This document shows positions 7,433 to 15,081 of a stretch of DNA of 26,775 nucleotides, one piece after another. Each line of letters begins with the position of its first letter. The stretch's first letter is position 1. Below the pieces are notes generated by a model that saw only the letters and a list, made by a program, of their open reading frames with translations, ran no database searches and was not told the DNA's origin. The DNA is from CAYFSC01 sp964345695 (GTDB lineage: Bacteria; Bacteroidota; Rhodothermia; Rhodothermales; Salinibacteraceae). The position numbers and the translations under genes are program-made. The stretch lies in contig CAYFSC010000022.1 in NCBI GenBank assembly GCA_964345695.1, positions 1 through 26,775 of the forward strand, in the 5' to 3' direction.

Positions 7433-10400
7433 TTAGGAGGCCCGGTCAGGGTTCGCGTCGGCCTGCGGTGCCGTGGTGCTCACCTCGTGCCGCGGCAGGC
7501 GACACCGCACCACGGTGCCATGCTCCGGGCCGGGCTCAATCGTGAGGCGGGCCCCGATCAGGTCGGCTCGGTACTGCATGATATGGAGGCCGAGGCCCTC
7601 GGACGCGTCGGTGTCGTCCGGGAGGCCTGTGCCGTCGTCTTGCACGGTCAGGACGAGACGGTCCTCCTCCACAGCCAGGCGGATCGTGACGGCGCTGGGG
7701 TCGGCGTGCTTGACGGCGTTGCTGACGGCTTCCGACGCGATGCGGTACAGGTGCGAGGCCGCCTCTCCGGTCAAGGAAGGCACGGCGTCCCCGAGCTCGA
7801 ACGAACACTCAAGATCGCGCATCGCCTCCTGGCGATCGGCCAGTTTGCGCAGTCCAACGGACAACTCGTTGTCCTTTACCTCCAGCGGCATGAGCGAGTG
7901 GGAGAGCGTACGGGCCTGCCCGCCGGCTTCCTCGATGAGCCGCGTGACCTTCTGAAGGGCCTCGGCCGAGACAGAGCGGCCGTCCTCCCGCTGGCTGGCG
8001 AGGCTGTCTGCCATCATGGCCGTGCCGGCGAGATGCGAGGCCAGCATGTCGTGCAGGTCCTGCCCGATCCGGCGGCGCTCCTCGTCGCTCGCGCTGATCA
8101 CCTCGCGCTCCAACCGGCGGCGCTTTGTGACGTCGATGCCGGTGCCAATCACGTATTCGATGTCGCCGTCCTCGTTTTCCAGCACCGTGTTGGACCATCG
8201 GATGAGCCGGTCCTCGCCGTCCTTCGTCCGCCAGTGGTTCTCGTGTCGCGACTGTGAGGGGGCCCCATGGCACAGATGGTCAAACTGGTTGTGGACCGCG
8301 GCCTGCTCGGCAGGAGGAACCAGCAGGCTGATGAAGTCCTCCCCCTTCGCCTCCTCCGCGGTGTATCCGGTCACGCGCTCACACTCATCGTTAAACCGGA
8401 CGATGCGCCTCTCGGTATCCATCACCACCACGAGCGCGCCGATCGTGTTGAGCACAGCCGACACGAAGTTGCGCTCCTCGCGCACCTGCCGCCAGGCTCG
8501 CTTGCGCTCGGTAATGTCCTGAAGGGTGCCCGTGAGGCGAAGGGTGTGCCCGACCTTCCGCTCGGCGGTGCCCTGCACCCGGACCTCGCGCTGCGGGCCT
8601 TCGGAACCGGTGAGGGACATTTCGAGGTCGAACGGCGTGCCGTCTTCGACGCACCGCCCCACGGCTTGGCGGAGGCGCGGACGGTCCTCGGGAGCACACA
8701 AGGCGAGGCCCATCTCCAGATCCACATCTTCGTCTTTGGGTAGGCCGGTGATGCGGTAAAACTCCTGTGTACCGCGCAGCGTGCCGGACCGCGGGTCGAA
8801 CTCCCATCCGCCCACCTGGGCGACCTCCTGCGTCCGCTGCATCATGCCACGCTGCCGCTCCGCTTCTTCTCGGGCCTCGCGCAGCCGTCGCTCGGTGCGC
8901 CGCTGTTCGGTCAGGTCCCGCTGGATCGAAACCCAGTACTCGATCGCCCCGTCGCGACCCCGGACGGGCGCTACGCTCCAATTGATAACAAAGGGCTCGC
9001 CGCTCTTCCGGTAGTTGATCGTTTCGCCCGACCAGGACGTGCCGGCCTCCAGCGCCGCCCGCAACGAGCGGATCACTTCGGGATCGGTAGCCGGGCCCTG
9101 CAAGATGCGCGGCGTTTCGCCGAGAATCTCCTCCTCGGTGTATCCGGTCATGGACTCGAATGCCTCGTTGACATAGACGACGCGCGGCCCCGGACGGTCG
9201 AGCGGTTCCGCCTCGGTAATCAGCACGGCGTCGCGGGCCTGCTCGACGGCCTTCGACAGCACGCGCAGCGACTGCTCGCGCCGCTGCAGTTCCTTGTTCA
9301 GCGAGCGCAGCTCCTGATTGATCGACTGCAGCTCCTCCTTGCTGGCCTCGATCTTTTCGTTTTTCAACTGCAGCTCTTCGTTCACGGAGCGCAGCTCCTC
9401 GTTCGAGGCCTCCAGTTCCTCGTTGGTGGTCTCGTACGCTTCCACCGTTTGCTGGAGCTGGTCTCTGGTTCGCCGCAGCTCGCCCTCCAGATGGGCCACG
9501 TACTGGGTCGTGACCGCCTTGTCGGAGACGGGTCGGGGCGGCACGGCCTCGGTCAAGAGAACCTGGGCCAGGTTCTGCCCTGCGTCGACCGGGCGGACGC
9601 GCAGAGTGATCCAGATCGGGTCGTCGTTTATCCGGGCCTGGAGGCCCTGTCGCTCCGTCGCCGTTCCCTCCCGAAAAGCCGTGGCGAGTGCATTGCGCAG
9701 CGCCGCTCGCACGGCCTCGGGGACAGCCTCCAGCACGCTGTGAGGCGGCGGCCCGTCCGGACGGGCCAGGTAACGCGCGGCCCGGTCGGTGAGGTGTACG
9801 ATCTCGTAGTTCGGATCGACCAGCAGGCTGGCCACGTCGGATACGAGAAGCTGCCGGTGCAGCGCGTCCAGGTCGTCCGGCGACGGCGGCTCTGGAGGGT
9901 CGCTGGTTCCGGCATCGGTCCCACTGGAGAGGCGCCTCTGCCGCGGAAAGCGCGGGATCTTCTCCCGCTGCGAACCCGGCCTCCGGCGAAACAGGCCGGG
10001 TGCCAGGTCGAGAGGCGCAAACCGGGCATCCGCCGCGGCCGACTCGGAGGGGCCCAGAAAGAGGATGCCGCCCGGCCGAAGCGCGTAGTGCAGCACGTCG
10101 ACAACGTGCTGCTGCATCTCCCGGTTCAGGTAGATGAGCACGTTGCGGCAGCTGACGAGGTCGATGTTTGGAAACGGGGGATCCTCCAGCAGATTGTGCT
10201 CGGAAAAGACCACCTTCTCGCGCAGGGATTCCCGGACTCGAAAGGACGACCCTTCGACGACAAAGAACCGATCGCGCCGCTCGGCAGACAGGTCTGCCAC
10301 GACCGACTCAGGGTAGCGTCCCCGCCGCGCAGTGTCGATGGCGTCTGCGCTGGCGTCGGTGGCAAAGACTTGGATGTCGGGCGCAGGGTCGCGTCTCCCG

Positions 10401-11443
10401 GCGTGTTCCTGGAGGAGCATCGCGAGCGAGTAGGCCTCCTCGCCCGTCGCGCATCCGGCCGACCAAACGCGCACCTGCTCGTCGGGGTCGGTCTGCTCGA
10501 ACAGATCGGGCAGGGCGGTCTCGGCCAGAGCGTCGAACGCCTCGCGGTCCCGAAAGAACTGCGTCACGCAGAGGAGACACTGCTTGAAGAGGGCATCGGC
10601 CTCCTCGGGGTCGCGCCGGAGGCGGTTGAGGTAGTCGGCCAGCGAGTCGGTCTGCGTGACGGCGAGGCGGCGGCCGATGCGACGCAGGATCGTGGAGCGC
10701 TTGTAGTTGGTGAAGTCGTGTCCTGTTTGGACGTAGACCAGCGTGAGGATCTTGCGGAGCACCTCGTCGCTCGGTGCGGCCGGGACGGTTCCTGTGTCGG
10801 GCAGTGGGGCCTCCGGCCGCGCTCGGATCTGGACGAGGCGCGCGGCCAGTTCGTGCACTGGCGCGACGACGTCGACGACGTGCGTGGCGAGGGCGCTCCG
10901 CGGCATGCTGTCGTTCGGGGCGTCGTCGGGAGCCTGCACCATCGTGAGGGCGCCTGCCGCGTCAAGGGCCCGCACGCCCTGCGTGCCGTCGGTGCCGGCG
11001 CCCGAAAGGATGACGCCGACGGCCGCGTCGCCTTGCGCGGCGGCGAGGGCGCGGAAAAACGTATCGATAACCGTGCGGGGGCCGTCGAGGGCAGAGGCAT
11101 CGCGCAGCTGAAAGTGCTGGCCCTCGATGTCAAGTGCAGTCTGAGGCGGGAGGGCGTAGATCGTGTCTGCCTCAGGCACCATGCCGTCCGTAATGGCCTG
11201 CACCGGCCGGTCGGTGTGCGGTTGAAGGATCGCCGCCAGGCTGCTTTCGCGATCGGAAGGCAGAGGCAGGAGGACCACGTACGCCATGCCGGTATCGGGC
11301 GGAAGAGCGTCGAAGAAGGCCTGGATTGCCGGCAGGCCGCCGGCCGAAGCGCCGAGGGCGACGATCGGCACGGCTCCGTGCGGCGTTGCGCGTCGACTGT
11401 GCGAGGAAGAGCCGGTGTGCGAGGAAGAGCCGGGGGCAGGCAT
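7433..11443 (-). CDS. CheB-CheR-PAS hybrid sensor histidine kinase
   Basis: A 1336-residue cytosolic fusion. Residues 25-205 are a CheB methylesterase domain with nucleophile Ser33 (GASAGG) and Asp152 (GTDG), but the usual catalytic His of the VVQH motif is Pro60 (YVVLLPLPSDRES), so esterase activity is doubtful. Residues 225-490 are a CheR methyltransferase domain with the SAM motif SAGCATGEEAYS (328-339) and SCRNVLIYL (431-439). A PAS-like segment (about 535-635) and a long coiled coil rich in NEEL repeats (650-735) follow, then PAS domains near 735-865, 875-990 and 1000-1110. The HisKA_3 segment has phospho-His1131 (GQDLHD) and an HATPase with N box SEAVSNAVKHA, DDGTG and GLGLHI. The ATG at 11443 directly precedes the CheB domain. 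The partner is most likely the NarL regulator downstream. Confidence 0.93.
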   Translation of the reverse strand: MPAPGSSSHTGSSSHSRRATPHGAVPIVALGASAGGLPAIQAFFDALPPDTGMAYVVLLPLPSDRESSLAAILQPHTDRPVQAITDGMVPEADTIYALPPQTALDIEGQHFQLRDASALDGPRTVIDTFFRALAAAQGDAAVGVILSGAGTDGTQGVRALDAAGALTMVQAPDDAPNDSMPRSALATHVVDVVAPVHELAARLVQIRARPEAPLPDTGTVPAAPSDEVLRKILTLVYVQTGHDFTNYKRSTILRRIGRRLAVTQTDSLADYLNRLRRDPEEADALFKQCLLCVTQFFRDREAFDALAETALPDLFEQTDPDEQVRVWSAGCATGEEAYSLAMLLQEHAGRRDPAPDIQVFATDASADAIDTARRGRYPESVVADLSAERRDRFFVVEGSSFRVRESLREKVVFSEHNLLEDPPFPNIDLVSCRNVLIYLNREMQQHVVDVLHYALRPGGILFLGPSESAAADARFAPLDLAPGLFRRRPGSQREKIPRFPRQRRLSSGTDAGTSDPPEPPSPDDLDALHRQLLVSDVASLLVDPNYEIVHLTDRAARYLARPDGPPPHSVLEAVPEAVRAALRNALATAFREGTATERQGLQARINDDPIWITLRVRPVDAGQNLAQVLLTEAVPPRPVSDKAVTTQYVAHLEGELRRTRDQLQQTVEAYETTNEELEASNEELRSVNEELQLKNEKIEASKEELQSINQELRSLNKELQRREQSLRVLSKAVEQARDAVLITEAEPLDRPGPRVVYVNEAFESMTGYTEEEILGETPRILQGPATDPEVIRSLRAALEAGTSWSGETINYRKSGEPFVINWSVAPVRGRDGAIEYWVSIQRDLTEQRRTERRLREAREEAERQRGMMQRTQEVAQVGGWEFDPRSGTLRGTQEFYRITGLPKDEDVDLEMGLALCAPEDRPRLRQAVGRCVEDGTPFDLEMSLTGSEGPQREVRVQGTAERKVGHTLRLTGTLQDITERKRAWRQVREERNFVSAVLNTIGALVVVMDTERRIVRFNDECERVTGYTAEEAKGEDFISLLVPPAEQAAVHNQFDHLCHGAPSQSRHENHWRTKDGEDRLIRWSNTVLENEDGDIEYVIGTGIDVTKRRRLEREVISASDEERRRIGQDLHDMLASHLAGTAMMADSLASQREDGRSVSAEALQKVTRLIEEAGGQARTLSHSLMPLEVKDNELSVGLRKLADRQEAMRDLECSFELGDAVPSLTGEAASHLYRIASEAVSNAVKHADPSAVTIRLAVEEDRLVLTVQDDGTGLPDDTDASEGLGLHIMQYRADLIGARLTIEPGPEHGTVVRCRLPRHEVSTTAPQADANPDRAS
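11398..11433. repeat. Perfect 18-bp tandem repeat in the kinase N-terminus
   Basis: TGTGCGAGGAAGAGCCGG occurs at 11398-11415 and again at 11416-11433. On the coding (minus) strand it encodes the serine-rich GSSSHT/GSSSHS repeat just after the start of the kinase. Copy number could vary by slippage without shifting the frame. Confidence 0.8.
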
Positions 11444-11547
11444 GGGGCCGAGACGAGCACATCTGGCAGAAAAGCGAGAGGCAGAACGGCCTCCCGAGCG
11501 AAGTCCGATGCCGTGACGGGACGGAGAAGGAGCGCGACGCCTGATTC

Positions 11548-11568
11548 GGAACCTTGCATTCTGGTTCC
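11548..11568. promoter_or_regulatory. Operator-like inverted repeat GGAACC-N9-GGTTCC
   Basis: GGAACC (11548-11553) and GGTTCC (11563-11568) are perfect inverted arms 9 bp apart, with a further TGGTTC at 11571-11576. The site sits just downstream of the predicted kinase transcription start, where a bound repressor or regulator would act. It may be a self-regulatory site for the NarL-type regulator, but that is inference. Confidence 0.35.
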
Positions 11569-11580
11569 ACTGGTTCACAA

Positions 11581-11609
11581 AAGATAAATCGAAATGTGCC
11601 GATTGTCCA
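11581..11609 (-). promoter_or_regulatory. Sigma-70-like promoter for the kinase gene
   Basis: On the minus strand TGGACA (11604-11609, five of six matches to TTGACA) is followed after exactly 17 bp by TATCTT (11581-11586, four of six matches to TATAAT). Transcription would start near 11574, giving a leader of about 130 nt before the kinase ATG at 11443. Confidence 0.42.
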
Positions 11610-11709
11610 GCCAAAGGACTTGGGCGAACAGGGGGCGTTGATCGCCCCGAACTTCTTTTCGCACGTTCACCAGCAGAACCAGCGACAGGTAATGCGCGAT
11701 CGTGCCCAC

Positions 11710-11853
11710 ATGGTAGCACATCGCAAGCAGTGGGCCCGGTGGCTGCTGCGGCTGCGTACCGGCAACCGCCGCTGGCGCTGGTACCGCGTCGTGACCGACA
11801 ACCACCTCGACCGCCCCGACAGCTTCATCCGGGGGGTCCTGCGGCGCCTGTGA
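11710..11853 (+). CDS. Small basic hypothetical protein
   Basis: The 47-residue peptide is strongly basic and tryptophan-rich (RKQWARWLLRLRTGNRRWRW), with the more regular end TDNHLDRPDSFIRGVLRRL. Codon third positions are mostly G or C like the surrounding genes, which argues for real coding. An in-frame ATG at 11692 would add MRDRAH. No family is recognised. It lies alone between a leftward kinase promoter and a convergent transporter gene. The stop codon falls in a weak inverted repeat (TGATGA 11851-11856, TCATCA 11867-11872). A random open frame of this length in GC-rich DNA remains possible. Confidence 0.33.
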   Translation: MVAHRKQWARWLLRLRTGNRRWRWYRVVTDNHLDRPDSFIRGVLRRL

Positions 11854-11923
11854 TGACGACGGATCCTCATCAGGGAGGCCCCCTCTCGGGAGGCGACGTG
11901 TCCGAGGCATTGGATCGCTGCAT

Positions 11924-13723
11924 TTAGAGCCCCCAGAACGCGGCAATGCCGAGTGTTGTGACGAGGGCCAGGAGCACCTGCAACGGGCCGCCGACGCGAA
12001 GGTAGTCCGCAAAGTCGTAGCCGCCCGGGCCGTAGACGAACAGGTTGGTCTGGTAGCCAACGGGCGACATGAATGCAGTGCTGGCGGCGAAGGTAACCGC
12101 AAGGACAAACGCGAACGCGTTCGCGTCCAGCCGGTGGGCGGCGTCGACGGCTACCGGAAGGAGAAGCACCACACTGGCCTGGTTGCTGATTAAGTTCGTC
12201 ATCAGGGCTGTCAGCACGTAGAACAGGCCGAGTACGAAGACGGTGGGGAGGAGGTCGGCGCTCGACACGACCACATGGCCGAGCAGGTCGGCGCCGCCAG
12301 TTTCCGACAGGGCTGTGCCGAGTGGAATGACGCCGGCGAGAAGGAAAATGACGTCCCACTGCACCGCGTCGTAGGCCTCGGCGGGCCTGACGGTGCCGGA
12401 CGCAATCATCGCCACGACGCCGGCGAGCGCTGCGACCATGACGGGCAGCACGTCGAACGCCGCGAGGCCGACCACGGAAAGCACCACGCCGACCGCCAGC
12501 GGCAACTTCGCGGAGCGAAACTGCTGCAGCCCGAGCTCCCCCGCCACCAGCACGTTCGGATCGTCGGCCAGCCGGTCCACCTTCTCGGCCTCCGACTCGA
12601 TGAGGAGCACGTCGCCGGGACGGAGGGTAAAGTCTGTGAGCCGCTCGTAGGCGATTTCGCCGCCGCGCCGGAGCGCCAGAACGGCCGACCGGTACCGATC
12701 CTGGAAGCGGGCCGACTCAACCGTCTCGCCGACGAGGTTGGAGCCGGCGGTGACGACGATCTCCACCAGCGTTTGGTCGGGGTCGAGCGTCTCCATGTCG
12801 GTCTCGGCGGCCACCTCGGGGACGAGGTCGATCCCTTCGATGTCGAGGAGGATGCCCAGCGCGTCTTCAGTAAGGCGGATCGTGAAGATGTCGCCCTCTT
12901 CGATCGGGGTCGACAGCGGCGGCTCCCGCTCGTAGGTCCCCTCCCGGATGAGTTGCGTGACGTTGGCCTCGAAATCCACCTCTTCGAGGGCCTCCTCGAT
13001 CGTGAGCCCGATGAACCGCGAGCCACTCCCGATGATGATCTCCGTGAGGAATACCTCCTGCTTCGTCGATTCGCGTTTGCTTCGCGGGAGGACATGGGCG
13101 GGCGTGAGCCAGTGGCCGACCGTCAGCAGGTAGATGGCGCCAGTGCAGAAGACGATCAGGCCGAGCTGCGTGAACTCGAACATCGAAAAGGGCTGCCCGA
13201 TCAGGTCCGCCGAGAGGCTGCTGGCCAGCAGGTTGGTAGACGTGCCAATGAGCGTGAGCATGCCGCCGGTCATCGAGGCGTAAGAGAGCGGCAGCAGCAG
13301 TTTGGAGGGCGAGGTCTTGTTTTCGTGTGCCAGGTCGCTCACCATCGGCAGCAGGATGGCGACGGCGGCCGTGTTGTTAATGAGCCCCGACAGCGGACCG
13401 ACGAGGCCAACCGTCGCGCCGAGCTGCCGGTGCACGTTCTCGCCGGTGTAGGAGGCCACGGTCGACTGGATCCGCTGGACGGCGCCCGTTCGCCGAACGC
13501 CCTCGCTCAGGATCATCATCGCGAGAATCGTGATTGTGGCGGCGTTGGCAAACCCCGAGACGCCCTCGCTCGGCGTGATGCCCGTCCACGGCTCGAGCAC
13601 CATGAGCGTGACCATGATGCCGAGGGCCGTTACGTCGATTGGCACCGGCTCGGTGACGAAGAGGACAAGCGCCCCGAAGATGATCAGAAAGACCAGCAGT
13701 GCGCCGACAGAGACGGTGGGCAT
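11924..13723 (-). CDS. SLC13/DASS-type transporter with two RCK_C (TrkA-C) domains
   Basis: This 599-residue membrane protein has two halves of helices around a cytosolic insert. Each half carries the family's substrate and ion motifs: INNTAAVAILLPMV and LTLIGTSTNLLASS in the first half, NLISNQASVVLLLPVAVD and GYQTNLFVYGPGGY in the second. Between them, about residues 220-395, are two RCK_C modules (one near SGSRFIGLTIEEALEEVDFE, one near AGSNLVGETVESARFQDRYR). Proteins of this layout import divalent anions such as sulfate or dicarboxylates with Na+ and may be gated by the regulatory modules. The substrate is not determined. The ATG at 13723 begins directly before the first helix. The RNR-like gene lies 50 bp upstream on the same strand. 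Confidence 0.9.
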   Translation of the reverse strand: MPTVSVGALLVFLIIFGALVLFVTEPVPIDVTALGIMVTLMVLEPWTGITPSEGVSGFANAATITILAMMILSEGVRRTGAVQRIQSTVASYTGENVHRQLGATVGLVGPLSGLINNTAAVAILLPMVSDLAHENKTSPSKLLLPLSYASMTGGMLTLIGTSTNLLASSLSADLIGQPFSMFEFTQLGLIVFCTGAIYLLTVGHWLTPAHVLPRSKRESTKQEVFLTEIIIGSGSRFIGLTIEEALEEVDFEANVTQLIREGTYEREPPLSTPIEEGDIFTIRLTEDALGILLDIEGIDLVPEVAAETDMETLDPDQTLVEIVVTAGSNLVGETVESARFQDRYRSAVLALRRGGEIAYERLTDFTLRPGDVLLIESEAEKVDRLADDPNVLVAGELGLQQFRSAKLPLAVGVVLSVVGLAAFDVLPVMVAALAGVVAMIASGTVRPAEAYDAVQWDVIFLLAGVIPLGTALSETGGADLLGHVVVSSADLLPTVFVLGLFYVLTALMTNLISNQASVVLLLPVAVDAAHRLDANAFAFVLAVTFAASTAFMSPVGYQTNLFVYGPGGYDFADYLRVGGPLQVLLALVTTLGIAAFWGL

Positions 13724-13773
13724 CGATGTGGCGGATGTGCGTCGCGTTCTGAAAACGGCGGTGCAGTACGGCG

Positions 13774-14079
13774 TCAAGCGTTGTCGCCGACGTACTCGCA
13801 CTCGCCGGCGCACTCCTCCTTGGGCGGGCTCTCGCCCAGCACCTGCTCGGGCTTCGCGCCGCTCCGAACGACAGTGGAGCCCTTGGCGCCCCGCTCGCGG
13901 GCCTGCAGGAGCAGGCGGCGTACGTCGTCCACCGATGCCGACGCCGAAAGGTTGACGGTCTTGGTGACGGCGTTATCCGCGTAGTTCTGGAAGGCGGCCT
14001 GAATCTGCAGGTGGCGCCCGGCGGACACGTCGTGCGCGGTCTGAAACAGGCGCTTCACCTCGTCGGGAATGGCGTCCAT
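13774..14079 (-). CDS. Stand-alone relative of the class II ribonucleotide reductase C-terminal region
   Basis: The 101-residue product matches, by recall of the family, the end of the catalytic barrel of B12-dependent ribonucleotide reductase (NrdJ): RLFQTAHD, then H-x-QIQAAFQNYADNAVTKTVN, then VDDVRRLLLQA, GAKGSTVVRSG and EQVL. In full-length NrdJ this segment follows the active-site part of an enzyme several times longer. Here nothing of the catalytic cysteines or B12 domain is present. An in-frame stop lies a short way upstream of the ATG, and no matching sequence was seen in other frames beyond it. The tail has a Cys pair (ECAGECEYVGD) in place of the usual C-terminal zinc/redox cysteines. 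It may be a domesticated fragment with a regulatory or binding role, or a remnant; the intact frame favours a retained gene. Confidence 0.7.
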   Translation of the reverse strand: MDAIPDEVKRLFQTAHDVSAGRHLQIQAAFQNYADNAVTKTVNLSASASVDDVRRLLLQARERGAKGSTVVRSGAKPEQVLGESPPKEECAGECEYVGDNA

Positions 14080-14365
14080 GTCCTGCAGCGATGAGTGCGG
14101 GCGGTCGCGAGCAGGTCCGGTTCAACGCATCAGTGGGAAACGGGCGGGAAGCGAAGGGGCGCGGTACGGCGGAGTTCCTGGTCGAGCCGCCCCGGAAGAG
14201 GGCGGAGACGTGTCTGTAGTCCCTTTCCCTACGTCGCTGCGAAAGCATCTACCACACCGCTCCTGGATTCCCGCGTACAAACCCGAGTGTAGAGGCATTG
14301 ATATCTTGCTGTACCCGTCGCATCGATACCTGTTTGCATTCCCCCTCAAAAAGATCACGTGCCTC
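14080..14365. other. Divergent intergenic region before dodecin
   Basis: These 286 bases separate the leftward RNR-like gene from the rightward dodecin gene. No gene is supported. The part nearest dodecin (about 14290-14350) is the most AT-rich and contains TTGATA at 14298-14303, but no well-spaced -10 follows, so the promoters could not be placed. Confidence 0.35.
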
Positions 14366-14566
14366 ATGTCTGTTGCCAAGTCGATTGAGATCCTTGCGCA
14401 GGGCGATACGCTGGAGGAGGCCACCGAAGAGGCCGTCCGGCAGGCGTCCAAAACCGTCGACAACATCAAAAACGTGTACGTGGACGACTATCGCGGCATT
14501 GTGGAGGATGGAGAAATCCAGGCCTATCGCGTCCACACCAAGGTGACGTTTGTCATCAGCGAGTGA
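14366..14566 (+). CDS. Dodecin-family protein
   Basis: The 66-residue product follows the dodecin pattern: strand-helix start KSIEILAQGDTLEEATEEAV, ASKT, then YVDDYRGIVEDG and the closing strand TKVTFVIS. Dodecins form hollow dodecamers that store or buffer flavins in the cytosol. When aligned by eye to the haloarchaeal protein, the flavin-stacking Trp36 position is Asn (NIKNVYV) and the Gln55 position is Arg (AYRVHTKV), so the classical flavin pocket is altered. The ATG at 14366 follows an A-rich stretch (CAAAAAG) and gives the usual family length. It may bind flavin differently or have another ligand. Confidence 0.9.
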   Translation: MSVAKSIEILAQGDTLEEATEEAVRQASKTVDNIKNVYVDDYRGIVEDGEIQAYRVHTKVTFVISE

Positions 14567-14676
14567 CGGTATTCATGGGCCGGCCCGGAGGCCTTGTCTG
14601 GGCCCAGGCTGTCCCCCCGAAGGCAGGTTCTGTGCCTCGTCCGCTGCATTTTCCATCCAGTTCTGAAGCCGTAGCT

Positions 14677-15069
14677 ATGAACCGCCGCCCATCGCATACG
14701 TCCCGCCCCGCGTCGTCCCGTGCGTCTGGCACGGAGGACGGCGCCGTCATCGTTCTGGATGACGAGGCCACCATCCGAGAGCTCACCACTCAAGCGCAGC
14801 GTGTGCTGGATCTTGAGGCGCACGCCGTGACCAACCAGAGCTTCTTCCGGCGCGTACACCCCGACGATCGCAACCGCATCGCCTGGGGCCTGATGACCAT
14901 GGCCACCCAGGAGGACGCCCCGCCCCGCACCTGGCTCGTGCGCCTGAAAACCGGGCTCGGCCCCTGGCAGTGGTTCAAGATCGAGGCCGCGGGCTTCCTC
15001 GACGAAAATGCCGGCAACGCCCTGCGTCTGCACCTGTACGAGCGGGCCGCCGGCACCGCTGCTGAGTGA
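14677..15069 (+). CDS. Small stand-alone PAS-fold protein
   Basis: The 130-residue protein has a serine-rich start (about 1-20) and then one PAS_3-like domain. HPDDRNRIAWG at about residues 61-71 is the typical helix motif, followed by strands WLVRLKTGLGPWQWFKIEAAG. No kinase, cyclase or DNA-binding output domain is attached, so it probably senses or docks in trans. The ATG at 14677 is chosen over one at 14563, which would overlap the dodecin stop and add an unrelated-looking stretch. It lies 110 bp after dodecin and converges on the TreT gene with only 12 bp between stops. Confidence 0.7.
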   Translation: MNRRPSHTSRPASSRASGTEDGAVIVLDDEATIRELTTQAQRVLDLEAHAVTNQSFFRRVHPDDRNRIAWGLMTMATQEDAPPRTWLVRLKTGLGPWQWFKIEAAGFLDENAGNALRLHLYERAAGTAAE

Positions 15070-15081
15070 CCGCGACGGGGT

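Noticed and set aside
8935..9225. LOV photoreceptor domain in the hybrid kinase
   Set aside because: The PAS segment has the LOV-like ILQGPATDP and NYRKSGEPF, but the LOV motif GxNCRFLQ reads GETPRILQ, without the flavin-reactive cysteine. It is an ordinary PAS domain of the TPRILQ type.
9449..11587. 712-codon open frame antisense to the hybrid kinase
   Set aside because: Shadow of the CheB-CheR coding sequence; no recognisable motif and atypical composition.
11575..11712. Short minus-strand frame MCYHVGTIAHYLSLVLL... upstream of the kinase
   Set aside because: It runs through the predicted kinase promoter and has mixed codon endings; no family recognised and no independent support.
12275..13984. 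569-codon open frame antisense to the SLC13-type transporter
   Set aside because: Highly charged, repetitive translation opposite a well-supported membrane protein.
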